A stretch of DNA of 64,000 nucleotides. Source: Desulfobaculum bizertense DSM 18034. Its GTDB lineage: Bacteria > Desulfobacterota > Desulfovibrionia > Desulfovibrionales > Desulfovibrionaceae. The DNA lies in assembly GCF_900167065.1 (NCBI RefSeq), contig NZ_FUYA01000005.1, positions 62,001 through 126,000 of the forward strand, read 5' to 3'. The notes under the pieces were generated by a model. It ran no database searches. It saw only the letters and a program-made list of their open reading frames with translations, and had not been told where the DNA came from. A program made the translations under genes and the position numbers. Positions 18,400 through 26,962 of the stretch are shown here, one piece after another (the stretch's first letter is position 1; each line of letters opens with the position of its first letter).

Positions 18400-19348
18400 A
18401 GACATCCTTTCGGGCGGAAGTAGCTTTCTTATTGCCGCCCACGAAAATCCAGACGGTGATGCGCTGGGTTCCAGTGTTGCTCTTGCCCATGTTCTGACGG
18501 AACTCGGCAAGGACGTTATCGTGTATAACGCTTCTGGCATCCCGGATTACCTGAGCTGGCTTTCTCTCCCCTGCCCTGTTGTTCACGAACTCCCGGAAAT
18601 GCGACCTGAGTGGGTCATTTGTCTTGATAGCGGCGACCTTGACCGCCTTGGTGACGAGTTTGCAGAAAGCTTCTCCCGCCGCGGCAGCATCAATATAGAC
18701 CACCATCTTGGCAATCCTGAGTACGCAGAAATCAACTGGGTTGATCCCTCAGCATCCTCTGTTGGCGAAATGATTGGTCAGCTGGCACAGGAACTTGACG
18801 TTCCGCTTGTCGACGGACTCGGAGAAGCTGTATACTTGGCAATGGTCACGGATACGGGCCATTTCAGTTATGGCAATACCAGCCCCGACACCATGCGCCT
18901 AGCTGCAAGCATCATTGAAAGTGGTCTGGATGTTGGCGCATTCAACGCCCGCCTTCAGAACCAGTGGACACTGAGCCGCCTCCACCTCACATCCAAGGCA
19001 TACGAACGTGCAGAACTGCACTTTGCTGGTCAGATTGCGACCATCGAAGTCACGCAGGCCATGCTGGATGAAACCGGAAGCACCCGCGAAGACTGCGGCG
19101 ATCTGGTAAACAGCATTCGCAGAATTCGTGGTGTCAAAGGTGCCATAAGCCTCCGGGAAGAAAGGCCAAGCCTCACCAAGGTGAGTCTTCGTGCAGCCGG
19201 AGAGCTTGACGTTCGGGCAATCAGTGCTGAACTTGGCGGTGGCGGACACAAAAATGCTGCGGGTATCAAGCTGAATCTCTCGCTGGAAGACGCCAAGGCG
19301 CTCCTGCTGGAAACCGCCAGCAAATACCTTCCTGACGGCGAGGCATAA
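18374..19348 (+). CDS. nrnA: DHH-family oligoribonuclease / PAP phosphatase NrnA
   Basis: Degrades short RNA oligomers and 3'-phosphoadenosine 5'-phosphate. 324 residues: AAHENPDGDALGSS (DHH motif I), VICLDSGDLDRLGD, INIDHHLGNPEYAEINWVDPSASS (DHH), MVTDTGHF, then the DHHA1 end RAAGELDVRAISAELGGGGHKNAAG. The start at 18374 has GGAGG nine bases upstream inside rbfA, so the two are coupled. The adjacency to rbfA and truB is common. Confidence 0.92.
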   Translation: MTTPRTTIKDILSGGSSFLIAAHENPDGDALGSSVALAHVLTELGKDVIVYNASGIPDYLSWLSLPCPVVHELPEMRPEWVICLDSGDLDRLGDEFAESFSRRGSINIDHHLGNPEYAEINWVDPSASSVGEMIGQLAQELDVPLVDGLGEAVYLAMVTDTGHFSYGNTSPDTMRLAASIIESGLDVGAFNARLQNQWTLSRLHLTSKAYERAELHFAGQIATIEVTQAMLDETGSTREDCGDLVNSIRRIRGVKGAISLREERPSLTKVSLRAAGELDVRAISAELGGGGHKNAAGIKLNLSLEDAKALLLETASKYLPDGEA

Positions 19349-19354
19349 ACGCGT

Positions 19355-20287
19355 ATGGGTAGAAAAAGAAAACGCAGCAAAAATCAGATGGATGGCGTGC
19401 TCATCCTGAACAAACCCTCTGGCCCGACTTCTGCGGCATGCCTCAACACCATTCGCAGAGAGCTTGACCAGGGCCGCATTGGACACGGTGGAACGCTGGA
19501 CCCAATGGCACAGGGGGTGCTCATCGTCTTGTTGGGACATGGAACAAAGTTCGCTCCTTACTTGACAAGTGGTGAAAAAACGTATCAGGGACAACTGCGA
19601 CTGGGTCAAACAACAGACACATATGATGCAGAAGGCACCATTGTCGAAGAAAAGACGTTTGACCACCTGAGTCCAGAACAGGTACAAGAAGCTGTTCTCG
19701 ACTGGATGAACCAAACGACACAGGAAGTCCCTCCCGTGTCTGCGGCAAAATTTCAGGGCAAGCCCCTGTATGCCCTTGTTCGCGAAGGCAAGGAAGTTCC
19801 AGTCAAAATTCGCGATATGAAAATTTCCCACGCAGAAATCCTTGAATTGGACCTGCCGTGGGTTCGTTTCCGGGTTACATGTTCCGCCGGAACCTATGTA
19901 CGGTCCCTCGTCCACAGCTTGGGGATTCGACTTGGTTCTGGTGCAGTGCTTACGGAATTAATCCGGGAAAACTGCCATCCGTTCTCACTTGAGGACGCAT
20001 ATGACATGGACAGCCTAATCAAAGAGCCAGAAAAGCTTGCTGACCGGGTCATCCCTCTGGCAAAGGCGCTCCCCCACTGGCCCAGCCTTGTGCTGACAGA
20101 GGAACAGAGCGCGCAGGTCAAGAATGGAACGTGGCTTCCGGTTTCGGAAGTTGCAGCCGACGAGACCGCAACACAGACAGGGCAGCATGCCCTGCTTGTT
20201 GGTCACGACGGAACGCCGCTTGCCCTGGTGGAATCAGCGAAACGGAATGACAAACTGCTATGGTCAATTCTGCGTGGACTCTGGTAG
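19355..20287 (+). CDS. truB: tRNA pseudouridine-55 synthase TruB
   Basis: Makes pseudouridine 55 in the T loop of tRNAs. 310 residues with [25 protein letters not shown], catalytic [25 protein letters not shown] (Asp in GTLDP), [21 protein letters not shown], and the [15 protein letters not shown] motif. The C-terminal PUA-like part ends ILRGLW. It begins 7 bases after nrnA. Confidence 0.96.
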   Translation: MGRKRKRSKNQMDGVLILNKPSGPTSAACLNTIRRELDQGRIGHGGTLDPMAQGVLIVLLGHGTKFAPYLTSGEKTYQGQLRLGQTTDTYDAEGTIVEEKTFDHLSPEQVQEAVLDWMNQTTQEVPPVSAAKFQGKPLYALVREGKEVPVKIRDMKISHAEILELDLPWVRFRVTCSAGTYVRSLVHSLGIRLGSGAVLTELIRENCHPFSLEDAYDMDSLIKEPEKLADRVIPLAKALPHWPSLVLTEEQSAQVKNGTWLPVSEVAADETATQTGQHALLVGHDGTPLALVESAKRNDKLLWSILRGLW

Positions 20288-20355
20288 CACTGCAGACCCC
20301 GCACCTGTCGCACGTTGCGGCAAAAACACATTTTACAACCCCGGAGGTTGCCGCT

Positions 20356-20625
20356 GTGGTAATGACTGCTGAAGCAAAAGCCAAAATTATTGAAGAATAC
20401 AAGCAGCACGAGGGAGACACTGGTTCTCCTGAAGTCCAGGTCGCCCTTCTGACTGCACGCATTCAGTACCTTACTGGTCACTTCAAGACTCACAAGAAGG
20501 ACTTCCACTCCCGCACTGGTCTTCTGAAGCTGGTCGGTAAGCGCCGTAACCTGCTGAAGTACCTTAAGAGCAAGGACGTTCAGCGTTACAGAGACCTCAT
20601 CGAGCGTCTCGGCCTGCGCAAGTAG
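20356..20625 (+). CDS. rpsO: 30S ribosomal protein S15
   Basis: 89 residues from a GTG at 20356. [57 protein letters not shown] is the S15 signature, ending [13 protein letters not shown] at 20343-20347 lies eight bases before GTG 20356 but fourteen before the ATG at 20362, so I prefer the GTG. It is followed by pnp, the widespread rpsO-pnp pair. Confidence 0.95.
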   Translation: MVMTAEAKAKIIEEYKQHEGDTGSPEVQVALLTARIQYLTGHFKTHKKDFHSRTGLLKLVGKRRNLLKYLKSKDVQRYRDLIERLGLRK

Positions 20626-20634
20626 TTTAAAAAT

Positions 20635-20659
20635 GGAGAGGTCGCTTTGCGGCCTCTCC
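20635..20659 (+). other. Hairpin in the rpsO-pnp spacer
   Basis: GGAGAGGTCGC (20635-20645), loop TTT, GCGGCCTCTCC (20649-20659): 11 pairs with one G-T. No T run follows. In enteric bacteria a hairpin at the same place is cut by RNase III to start pnp autocontrol; a like role here is inference. Confidence 0.6.
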
Positions 20660-20808
20660 GACTTTCCCCGAAAACTTTATCATGCTGCGAGGTTGCGACA
20701 GTGGGGCGTCGTACACGTCCTATTCTTACAACTTTGCAGCCGACATCTCGTTTTTGGGGGAAGAGAGTTTTCTGCCTCACTGAGGCATCACTTATTCACG
20801 AGGTATTC

Positions 20809-23046
20809 ATGAATACACAGACTTTTTCTCCCGTGCGTACCAGCGCCAAGCTCGCTGATGGCAAGGAAATCATCTTTGAAACCGGGAAGCTTGCCAAGCA
20901 GGCTCACGGTTCCATCTGGGTGCAGTGCGGCGGTACCGTTGTTCTGGTTACCGTTGTTACCCAGCCCCTCCCCGAAGATCGCGGCTTCTTCCCGCTGACC
21001 GTTGAATACAAGGAACTGGCATACGCTGCTGGCCGCATCCCCGGGAGCTTCTTCCGCCGCGAAGTTGGCCGTCCCAGCGAGCGTGAGGTTCTGGTGTGCC
21101 GTCTTATCGACCGCCCCTGCCGCCCCATGTTCCCCAAGACCTTCCGTGACGAAGTCCAGATCATTGCCCAGGTTCACTCTGCTGATGAAGAGAACGATCC
21201 TGATGTGCTCGCCATCTGCGGCGCTTCCGCTGCTCTTGGCATCTCCAAGACTCCGTTCCTCGGCCCCATCGCTGGTGCCCGCATCGGCTACATCAACAAG
21301 CAGTTCGTGTACAACCCAACCTACGAACAGGTTAAGCAGAGCGAACTGAATCTTGTTATCGCTGGTACCAAGGACGCAGTCGTCATGGTTGAAGGCTCCG
21401 CAGACTTCCTGCCCGAATCCCTGATTGCTGACGCCATCGAATGGGGTCACCAGCAGATGCAGCCTGTACTGCAGGCTCAGGAAGAGCTTCGCGAAAAGTG
21501 CGGCCAGCCCAAAATCGAGATCGCAGAGCACGTTGAAGACGCCGAAGTGAAGGCAGTTGTCGAAGAGATCGCAACTCCCAAGCTCGAAGAAGCACTTTTC
21601 ATCCCTGAAAAGCTGAAGCGCTATGCTGCAAAGGACGCAATCAAGCAGGAAGTCATGGACGTCCTGAACGAGCGCTTTGCAGAAGAGCCGGAACGCATCA
21701 AGGGCGCTGGCGACATGATTAACGCCATCACCAAACGAATCGTTCGTTCCAGCATCAAGGACCACAAGAAGCGCATCGACGGTCGTGACCTCACCACCGT
21801 TCGTCCGCTTGGCATCGAAGTGGGCCTGCTGCCCCGCACCCACGGTTCCGCCCTGTTCTCTCGTGGCGAAACCATGGCTATGGTTACTGCAACCATGGGT
21901 AGCTCCCGCGACGAGCAGCGCACCGACTCTCTGGTTGGTGACTGCGTCAAGCGCTTCATGCTCCACTACAATTTCCCGCCGTACTGCGTCGGTGAAGCCC
22001 GCTTCCTGCGTGGACCTTCCCGTCGTGAAATCGGTCACGGTACTCTTGCAGAGCGCGCAATCCACCCGATCCTGCCGCCCGCAGAAGAGTTCCCCTTCAC
22101 CGTCCGTGTCGTTTCCGAGATCATGGAATCCAATGGTTCCTCCTCTATGGCATCCGTGTGTGGTTCTTCCCTCGCACTGATGGACGCTGGCATCCCGGTG
22201 AAGTGCCCCATCGCAGGTGTTGCAATGGGTCTTATCAAGGAAGACGACGAATACCTGGTTCTGACCGACATCCTCGGCGACGAGGACGCACTCGGCGATA
22301 TGGACTTTAAGGTCGCTGGTTCCGAAGATGGCGTTACCGCCATTCAGATGGACATCAAGATCACTGGTATTCCTTCCGAAATTCTCCGCAGTGCTCTGGC
22401 ACAGGCCAAAGAAGGCCGCCTGCACATTCTGGAGAACATGAACGCTGTTCTGCCCGAATCTCGCGGTCAGGTCTCCAAGCATGCTCCGCAGCTTGAGATT
22501 GTCCACGTGCATCCGGACAAGATCCGCTCCATCATCGGCCCCGGTGGCAAGAACATCAAAGCCATCACCGCCGAGACTGGTGCTGACATCGACATCGAAG
22601 ACGATGGCCGCGTTTCCATCTTTGCTCCGACTCGTGAGTCTCTGCTTCAGGCCAAGGAAATGGTTCAGTACCATGACCAGACCGCAGAAGTGGGCAAAGA
22701 CTACGAAGGTCGCGTTACCCGCGTCATCGACTGCGGTGCTGTTGTTGAAATCCTTCCTGGCCTCGACGGTCTGGTCCACGTGTCCCAGCTGGACATTCAG
22801 CGTGTTGAGCAGCCCAGCGATGTGACCAAGGTTGGCGACAGCATGAAGGTCAAGGTTCTGGAAGTTGAGCCTTCTGGCCGTGTCCGCCTGTCTCGCAAGG
22901 CTGTCCTTATGGAAGAAGCCGGTGAGACCATCGACCTCGCTACCTTTGGCAAGCCCAAGCGTGGCGGCGACCGCCGCGGTGGTGACCGTGACCGTCGTGG
23001 TGGCCGTGGTGGCGACCGTCGCGGTGGTGATCGTAACCGCCGCTAG
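20809..23046 (+). CDS. pnp: Polynucleotide phosphorylase with Gly/Arg-rich tail
   Basis: 3'-5' phosphorolytic exoribonuclease. 745 residues: first RNase PH domain ([37 protein letters not shown]), second RNase PH domain ([44 protein letters not shown]), KH ([29 protein letters not shown]) and S1 ([30 protein letters not shown]). The last 30 residues are RGGDRR-type repeats. GAGG precedes the ATG at 20809. Confidence 0.97.
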   Translation: MNTQTFSPVRTSAKLADGKEIIFETGKLAKQAHGSIWVQCGGTVVLVTVVTQPLPEDRGFFPLTVEYKELAYAAGRIPGSFFRREVGRPSEREVLVCRLIDRPCRPMFPKTFRDEVQIIAQVHSADEENDPDVLAICGASAALGISKTPFLGPIAGARIGYINKQFVYNPTYEQVKQSELNLVIAGTKDAVVMVEGSADFLPESLIADAIEWGHQQMQPVLQAQEELREKCGQPKIEIAEHVEDAEVKAVVEEIATPKLEEALFIPEKLKRYAAKDAIKQEVMDVLNERFAEEPERIKGAGDMINAITKRIVRSSIKDHKKRIDGRDLTTVRPLGIEVGLLPRTHGSALFSRGETMAMVTATMGSSRDEQRTDSLVGDCVKRFMLHYNFPPYCVGEARFLRGPSRREIGHGTLAERAIHPILPPAEEFPFTVRVVSEIMESNGSSSMASVCGSSLALMDAGIPVKCPIAGVAMGLIKEDDEYLVLTDILGDEDALGDMDFKVAGSEDGVTAIQMDIKITGIPSEILRSALAQAKEGRLHILENMNAVLPESRGQVSKHAPQLEIVHVHPDKIRSIIGPGGKNIKAITAETGADIDIEDDGRVSIFAPTRESLLQAKEMVQYHDQTAEVGKDYEGRVTRVIDCGAVVEILPGLDGLVHVSQLDIQRVEQPSDVTKVGDSMKVKVLEVEPSGRVRLSRKAVLMEEAGETIDLATFGKPKRGGDRRGGDRDRRGGRGGDRRGGDRNRR

Positions 23047-23072
23047 TCGACGCACTTCGCATACGACATAGT

Positions 23073-23109
23073 AGCGCCGCTCTGGTTCACTCCGGAGCGG
23101 CGCTTTTTT
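23073..23109 (+). terminator. Terminator after pnp
   Basis: AGCGCCGCTC (23073-23082) pairs with GAGCGGCGCT (23095-23104), followed by T at 23104-23109. Confidence 0.93.
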
Positions 23110-23570
23110 GTGTCTACAGCTCCCCTTTTCCCTTGCTTTTGCACTAGTCTTTCCCTTCCAAAACAAAACCTCTTTCTCTACGTTTTTGTTATTTCTGTGA
23201 TGACAAAAAAGATAATAGTTTCAGAAAAAAAGTGAAAAAAAGTTTTTATGGCCCTTTTCTCGGTCATTTGCACTACCTCAAAAATCGAGTCTTTTCATAA
23301 AACGTCCATCTGACGGGCACTCTCAGGCTTTTCCTGTTTCCATTCCTTCTCTCTATTTCCTAGTATTCAAGTCCAAAAAAGCCAAAAACTTGGGGCACTT
23401 TGCGAAAACACCGTATTGACGCGAGGTTCTAAAGCGATTACTCACAATTCATTGCCATTCTCGAAACAGCTGATGGTAAGCAACGCATTTTTTTCGTCAA
23501 ATGCGCGTGGAAGGGATATCGAAAATATTTTCCATTTATGTAAAAAATTCAGTTTCAATGGAGCGTTATC
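23110..23570. other. AT-rich intergenic region before the glutamate-synthase-like gene
   Basis: No gene seen. It holds long A and T runs (23200-23250). TTGACG at 23416-23421 with a poor TACTCA 17 bases later is the only promoter-like pair I noticed. No riboswitch fold recognised. Confidence 0.5.
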
Positions 23571-25202
23571 ATGCAGTGGCCAAAAAATAACGACGTTCTG
23601 GGCAGCACGAACCGCGGAAACGCGATTGAATCCGGTCTGTGTACTCTGTGCCGAGCCGACTGCAAGGGAAAGTGTGAGACATGGCTTTCCTGCCTCAAAG
23701 GCCGTGAAATGCTGTACCCCAGGGACTTTGGTACCGTCACCGCTGGCAGCGGCAACACCTGCCACGTTGGTGTCTCGTACAACTCCCTGCGCATTCAGGG
23801 CGCCAACTACGGTGCATGCTGTGGTGGTGAAAAAGCAGAAAACGGCGACAGCCTTTTTACTGATGTCTCTCTGGAAACCTCTTTTGGTGCCGAAGAAAAG
23901 ACCCGCTGCCGCGTTCCGTTCATGACCGGCGCGCTGGGTTCAACCTTCATCGCTGCCAAGTACTGGGACAGCTTTGCAATCGGCTGCGCCCTCGTAGGCA
24001 TTCCGATTGTTATTGGTGAAAACGTTGTTGGTATTGACCGCAAATCCGAGCTGAAAAACGGCCGCATTAGCAGCGCTCCTGAGCTGGAACGCCGCATTGA
24101 TACCTACTTGCGCTATCACGACGAGTACGGTGCCATCATCGTTCAGATGAACGTTGAAGATACCCGCAACGGCGTTGCCGAATACATCGCAGAAAAATAC
24201 GGCAACAAAGTTATCATTGAGCTGAAATGGGGTCAGGGCGCAAAAGACATCGGTGGTGAAATCGAAGTCAGCAGCATTGAGTATGCAAGCTTCCTGAAAC
24301 AGCGCGGCTACCTTGTGGACCCCGATCCCGAACGCCCAGAAGTGCAGGAAGGCTTCCGCTCCGGTGCAATCCACTCCTTTGCCCGCCACAGCCGCCTTGG
24401 TTACACCAACCTGAATTCCTTTGATCAGGTTCGTGAAAACTTCATGCACTCTGTGGAATACCTCCGCTCTCTTGGTTTCCGCCGCATCACCCTGAAAACC
24501 GGTGCGTATGGCATGGAAGCTCTCGCAATGGCCATCAAGCTCGCCTCCGAGGCAAAGCTCGACCTGCTGACCATTGACGGTGCAGGTGGCGGAACGGGCA
24601 TGAGCCCCTGGAACATGATGGAAACCTGGGGTGTTCCATCTCTGCTGCTGCATTCCAAGGCATACGAATACGCCTCCATGCTCGCAGCTCAGGGCAAAAA
24701 CGTGGTTGACCTCAGCTTTGCTGGTGGTTTTGCCAAGTGCTCCAACATCTTTAAGTCTCTTGCCCTTGGTGCCCCATACACCAAGATGGTCTGCATGGGC
24801 CGCGGTATGATGATTCCCGGCTTCCTCGGTTCCAACATCGAGGGCGTGCTTCACCCTGAACGCCGCGCAAAAGTCAACGGCAACTGGGACACCCTGCCCC
24901 CGGCAATCCGCGAGCTTGGCAACTCTCCAGAAGAAATCTTTGCTGGCTACCATGCTGTCGAAGACCGCATTGGCAAAGCAAGCATGGGAGAAATTCCTTA
25001 CGGTGCAATCGCTATGTGGACTCTGGTCGACAAACTCTCCGCAGGACTCCAGCAGCTTCTGGCTGGCGCACGCAAATTCAACGTGGACAAAATCACCCGC
25101 GATGACATTGCCTCTGCAAACCGTGAGACCGAGCGCGAAACCGGCGTTCCGTTCATCACCGACATTCAGGACGAAGTTGCCCGCCGCATCCTGAAAAGCT
25201 AA
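23571..25202 (+). CDS. FMN-binding glutamate synthase family protein, stand-alone
   Basis: 543 residues matching the FMN/synthase domain of glutamate synthase (GltB_C type): CRVPFMTGALGSTFIAAKYWDSFAIG, VIIELKWGQGAKDIGGEIE, LDLLTIDGAGGGTGMSPWNMMETWG and KNVVDLSFAGGFAKCSNIFKSLALGA. It lacks the amidotransferase domain. A Cys cluster opens the protein (C24, C27, C31, C35, C41), possibly a metal or Fe-S site. GGAG lies eight bases before the ATG. No partner subunit is adjacent, so true glutamate synthase activity is not established. Confidence 0.85.
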   Translation: MQWPKNNDVLGSTNRGNAIESGLCTLCRADCKGKCETWLSCLKGREMLYPRDFGTVTAGSGNTCHVGVSYNSLRIQGANYGACCGGEKAENGDSLFTDVSLETSFGAEEKTRCRVPFMTGALGSTFIAAKYWDSFAIGCALVGIPIVIGENVVGIDRKSELKNGRISSAPELERRIDTYLRYHDEYGAIIVQMNVEDTRNGVAEYIAEKYGNKVIIELKWGQGAKDIGGEIEVSSIEYASFLKQRGYLVDPDPERPEVQEGFRSGAIHSFARHSRLGYTNLNSFDQVRENFMHSVEYLRSLGFRRITLKTGAYGMEALAMAIKLASEAKLDLLTIDGAGGGTGMSPWNMMETWGVPSLLLHSKAYEYASMLAAQGKNVVDLSFAGGFAKCSNIFKSLALGAPYTKMVCMGRGMMIPGFLGSNIEGVLHPERRAKVNGNWDTLPPAIRELGNSPEEIFAGYHAVEDRIGKASMGEIPYGAIAMWTLVDKLSAGLQQLLAGARKFNVDKITRDDIASANRETERETGVPFITDIQDEVARRILKS

Positions 25203-25230
25203 TCGTCATTCTCTCCTTAAAGTGAAAGCG

Positions 25231-25264
25231 AAAAGACCACCCGCACAAAGGGTGGTCTTTTTTT
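25231..25264 (+). terminator. Terminator after the glutamate-synthase-like gene
   Basis: GACCACCC (25235-25242) pairs with GGGTGGTC (25250-25257), then seven T. The opposite strand ends in TTTT, so it may also serve the minus-strand lipoprotein operon. Confidence 0.92.
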
Positions 25265-25347
25265 ACGTCTTCCTCCTGCCCAAAACAAAGAAGGCCCTGC
25301 CCCTCGCGAGAGAGACAGAGCCGTACCCAAAGGAGTGTGTATGAGTA

Positions 25348-26091
25348 CTAATTTGCTGGGCGAGACTGGAAGGTCACCGGAACATTGAAGTTCTGTATCT
25401 TTCCGCCAGCCCGTACCACGACTCGAACAAAAGAAATGCCACGAGCCGGGAAGTACAAATATCCTACCTTGGTGTACTGGGACGGGATAGGCTCATCAGA
25501 CCAGCCATACCGGACCAGTTCCTGACGGATTGTCTGCTTGAATTCAGCATCAGACGTTGCCACGCCACCAGCCGTACCGCCAGCGAGAGCGCCACCAGCA
25601 CCACCAATCAAAGCGCCTTTCCAAATATTATCCCCGCCACCAATGGTTCCAAGCAAAGCACCAAGTCCGGCGCCAATGAGCGTACTCACAGCAGCGGTCT
25701 TTCCTGCCCCCTTGGCCTTGTTGGTAAAGGCTTCAGACGAGAACACAAGCTGGGTAGCTTCGTTAACGTCATAAGCAAGGTATTCGCCATCACGAGCCAC
25801 GCCGCGAGTCTGGTCAATGAGAACGCGCGGGTTCATGTTGCTCTTGTTTTTGAACACCAGATAAATAGGTTCAAGATCTGCATCCTGATAATCAAGCCCC
25901 TGCCCCTGATGCTCATACGCAACAGCGGCAATATCCCATTGAGGAGTCTGAACTCCACCCGCTACGCTAGACGGCTCAACAACCCGGCGAGGCTGCGGAA
26001 GAGGTCCAGTCGGTGTACATGCAGTGGTCGCAATCATTGCCACGGCCACGAGAAGCGTCCCCAATGTGGTGAATGCTTTTTTTATTGTCAT
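25348..26091 (-). CDS. Putative lipoprotein with glycine-zipper segment
   Basis: 247 residues. MTIKKAFTTLGTLLVAVAMIATTAC is a lipoprotein-like signal, although the -3 residue is Thr and not the usual Leu. Residues about 135-175 (STLIGAGLGALLGTIGGG, ALIGGAGGALAGGTAGGVA) form a glycine zipper, as in Lpp/SlyB/YMGG-type envelope proteins. The C-terminal 60 residues look like a beta domain. AGGA precedes the ATG at 26091. Last gene of a minus-strand group; function unknown. Confidence 0.8.
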   Translation of the reverse strand: MTIKKAFTTLGTLLVAVAMIATTACTPTGPLPQPRRVVEPSSVAGGVQTPQWDIAAVAYEHQGQGLDYQDADLEPIYLVFKNKSNMNPRVLIDQTRGVARDGEYLAYDVNEATQLVFSSEAFTNKAKGAGKTAAVSTLIGAGLGALLGTIGGGDNIWKGALIGGAGGALAGGTAGGVATSDAEFKQTIRQELVRYGWSDEPIPSQYTKVGYLYFPARGISFVRVVVRAGGKIQNFNVPVTFQSRPAN

Positions 26092-26112
26092 GGGCAATCC
26101 TTTGTCGGATGG

Positions 26113-26922
26113 TTAACTGATAAGAACCCCAGCGTAGCCCACGACCTGATCAAAATCGCCCGTCACATCTCCCGAATTGGAATATGCAACAAGCCGGGCC
26201 GAATGGGCGCCGAGCTTTTTGGCAATAATCATTCCGAGCGTCATAGGCAACATACCGCACATAGATATATTTTTCTTACGTACGACATCGTAAAGCGCCC
26301 TTGGGTTCAGGGCCATCACAGCATCCAAGGCATCCCCGTCAAGCGTACGAGCCTTTTCTGCACTAATATAATGGCTCATGTCAGAGCTTACGGCAATGGA
26401 TATTGCCTCTGGGATCGAAGAAAAAAGATCACCCAGAGCATTTCCTGCCTGTTCAAGCAGCCCATAATCAGGCTCGGAAACGCTGATGGGAACAATAGAA
26501 AGGTCACAATTCTGGTAGGCTAAAAACGGCAGAACAACCTCAAGCGAATGCTCCATGAGGTGTGCCGAACGGTCCGCAAAAATCGCGGGATGCTGTTCAA
26601 TAATTTTGTGCGCCAGCTCACTCTCAACAGGGACATCTGCACCGGGGATCTGCCAGCTTCCATCTGGCCAAACCGCAAGACGTGCTCCCCTCCCTGTATG
26701 ATTTGGGCCAAGCAAAACAAGCTTTTTCGCCAGATTTGCCTGGGCAAGTGTTTGCCCGCAAACCTGCCCGGAAAACATGTATCCAGCATGGGGGACCATT
26801 GCCAAAAGCGTCGGGGCAGAGGATTTCTCCCCTGCCCCGCGCATAAGTATCGAAAGGTCGTGGTTCAGCGCTTCGGGAGAGTCTGGATAAAAACGTCCGG
26901 CGACAACAGGATTTCTTTGCAT
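26113..26922 (-). CDS. Memo-family protein (AmmeMemoRadiSam system protein B)
   Basis: 269 residues from the ATG at 26922. RNPVVAGRFYPDSPEALNHDL is the Memo start, MVPHAGYMFSGQVCGQTLAQ, LVLLGPNHTGRGARLAVWPDGSWQIPGADVPVE, DRSAHLMEHSLEVVLPFLAY and AVSSDMSHYISAEKARTLD keep the His residues of the family fold related to LigB dioxygenases. The frame continues upstream into the TPR gene but without start signals. The partner AMMECR1 and radical SAM genes are not next to it here. Confidence 0.9.
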   Translation of the reverse strand: MQRNPVVAGRFYPDSPEALNHDLSILMRGAGEKSSAPTLLAMVPHAGYMFSGQVCGQTLAQANLAKKLVLLGPNHTGRGARLAVWPDGSWQIPGADVPVESELAHKIIEQHPAIFADRSAHLMEHSLEVVLPFLAYQNCDLSIVPISVSEPDYGLLEQAGNALGDLFSSIPEAISIAVSSDMSHYISAEKARTLDGDALDAVMALNPRALYDVVRKKNISMCGMLPMTLGMIIAKKLGAHSARLVAYSNSGDVTGDFDQVVGYAGVLIS

Positions 26923-26962
26923 TTCTGCCCCCTGTCCTGACGCCACTCCCTCGGCGGTGGAA

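Noticed and set aside
20788-23166. 792-residue open frame opposite pnp
   Set aside because: Antisense shadow of a clear PNPase gene; no recognisable domain.
23395-23412. TGGGGCAC-TTTGC as a sigma-54 promoter for the glutamate-synthase-like gene
   Set aside because: The GG to GC spacing is too short.
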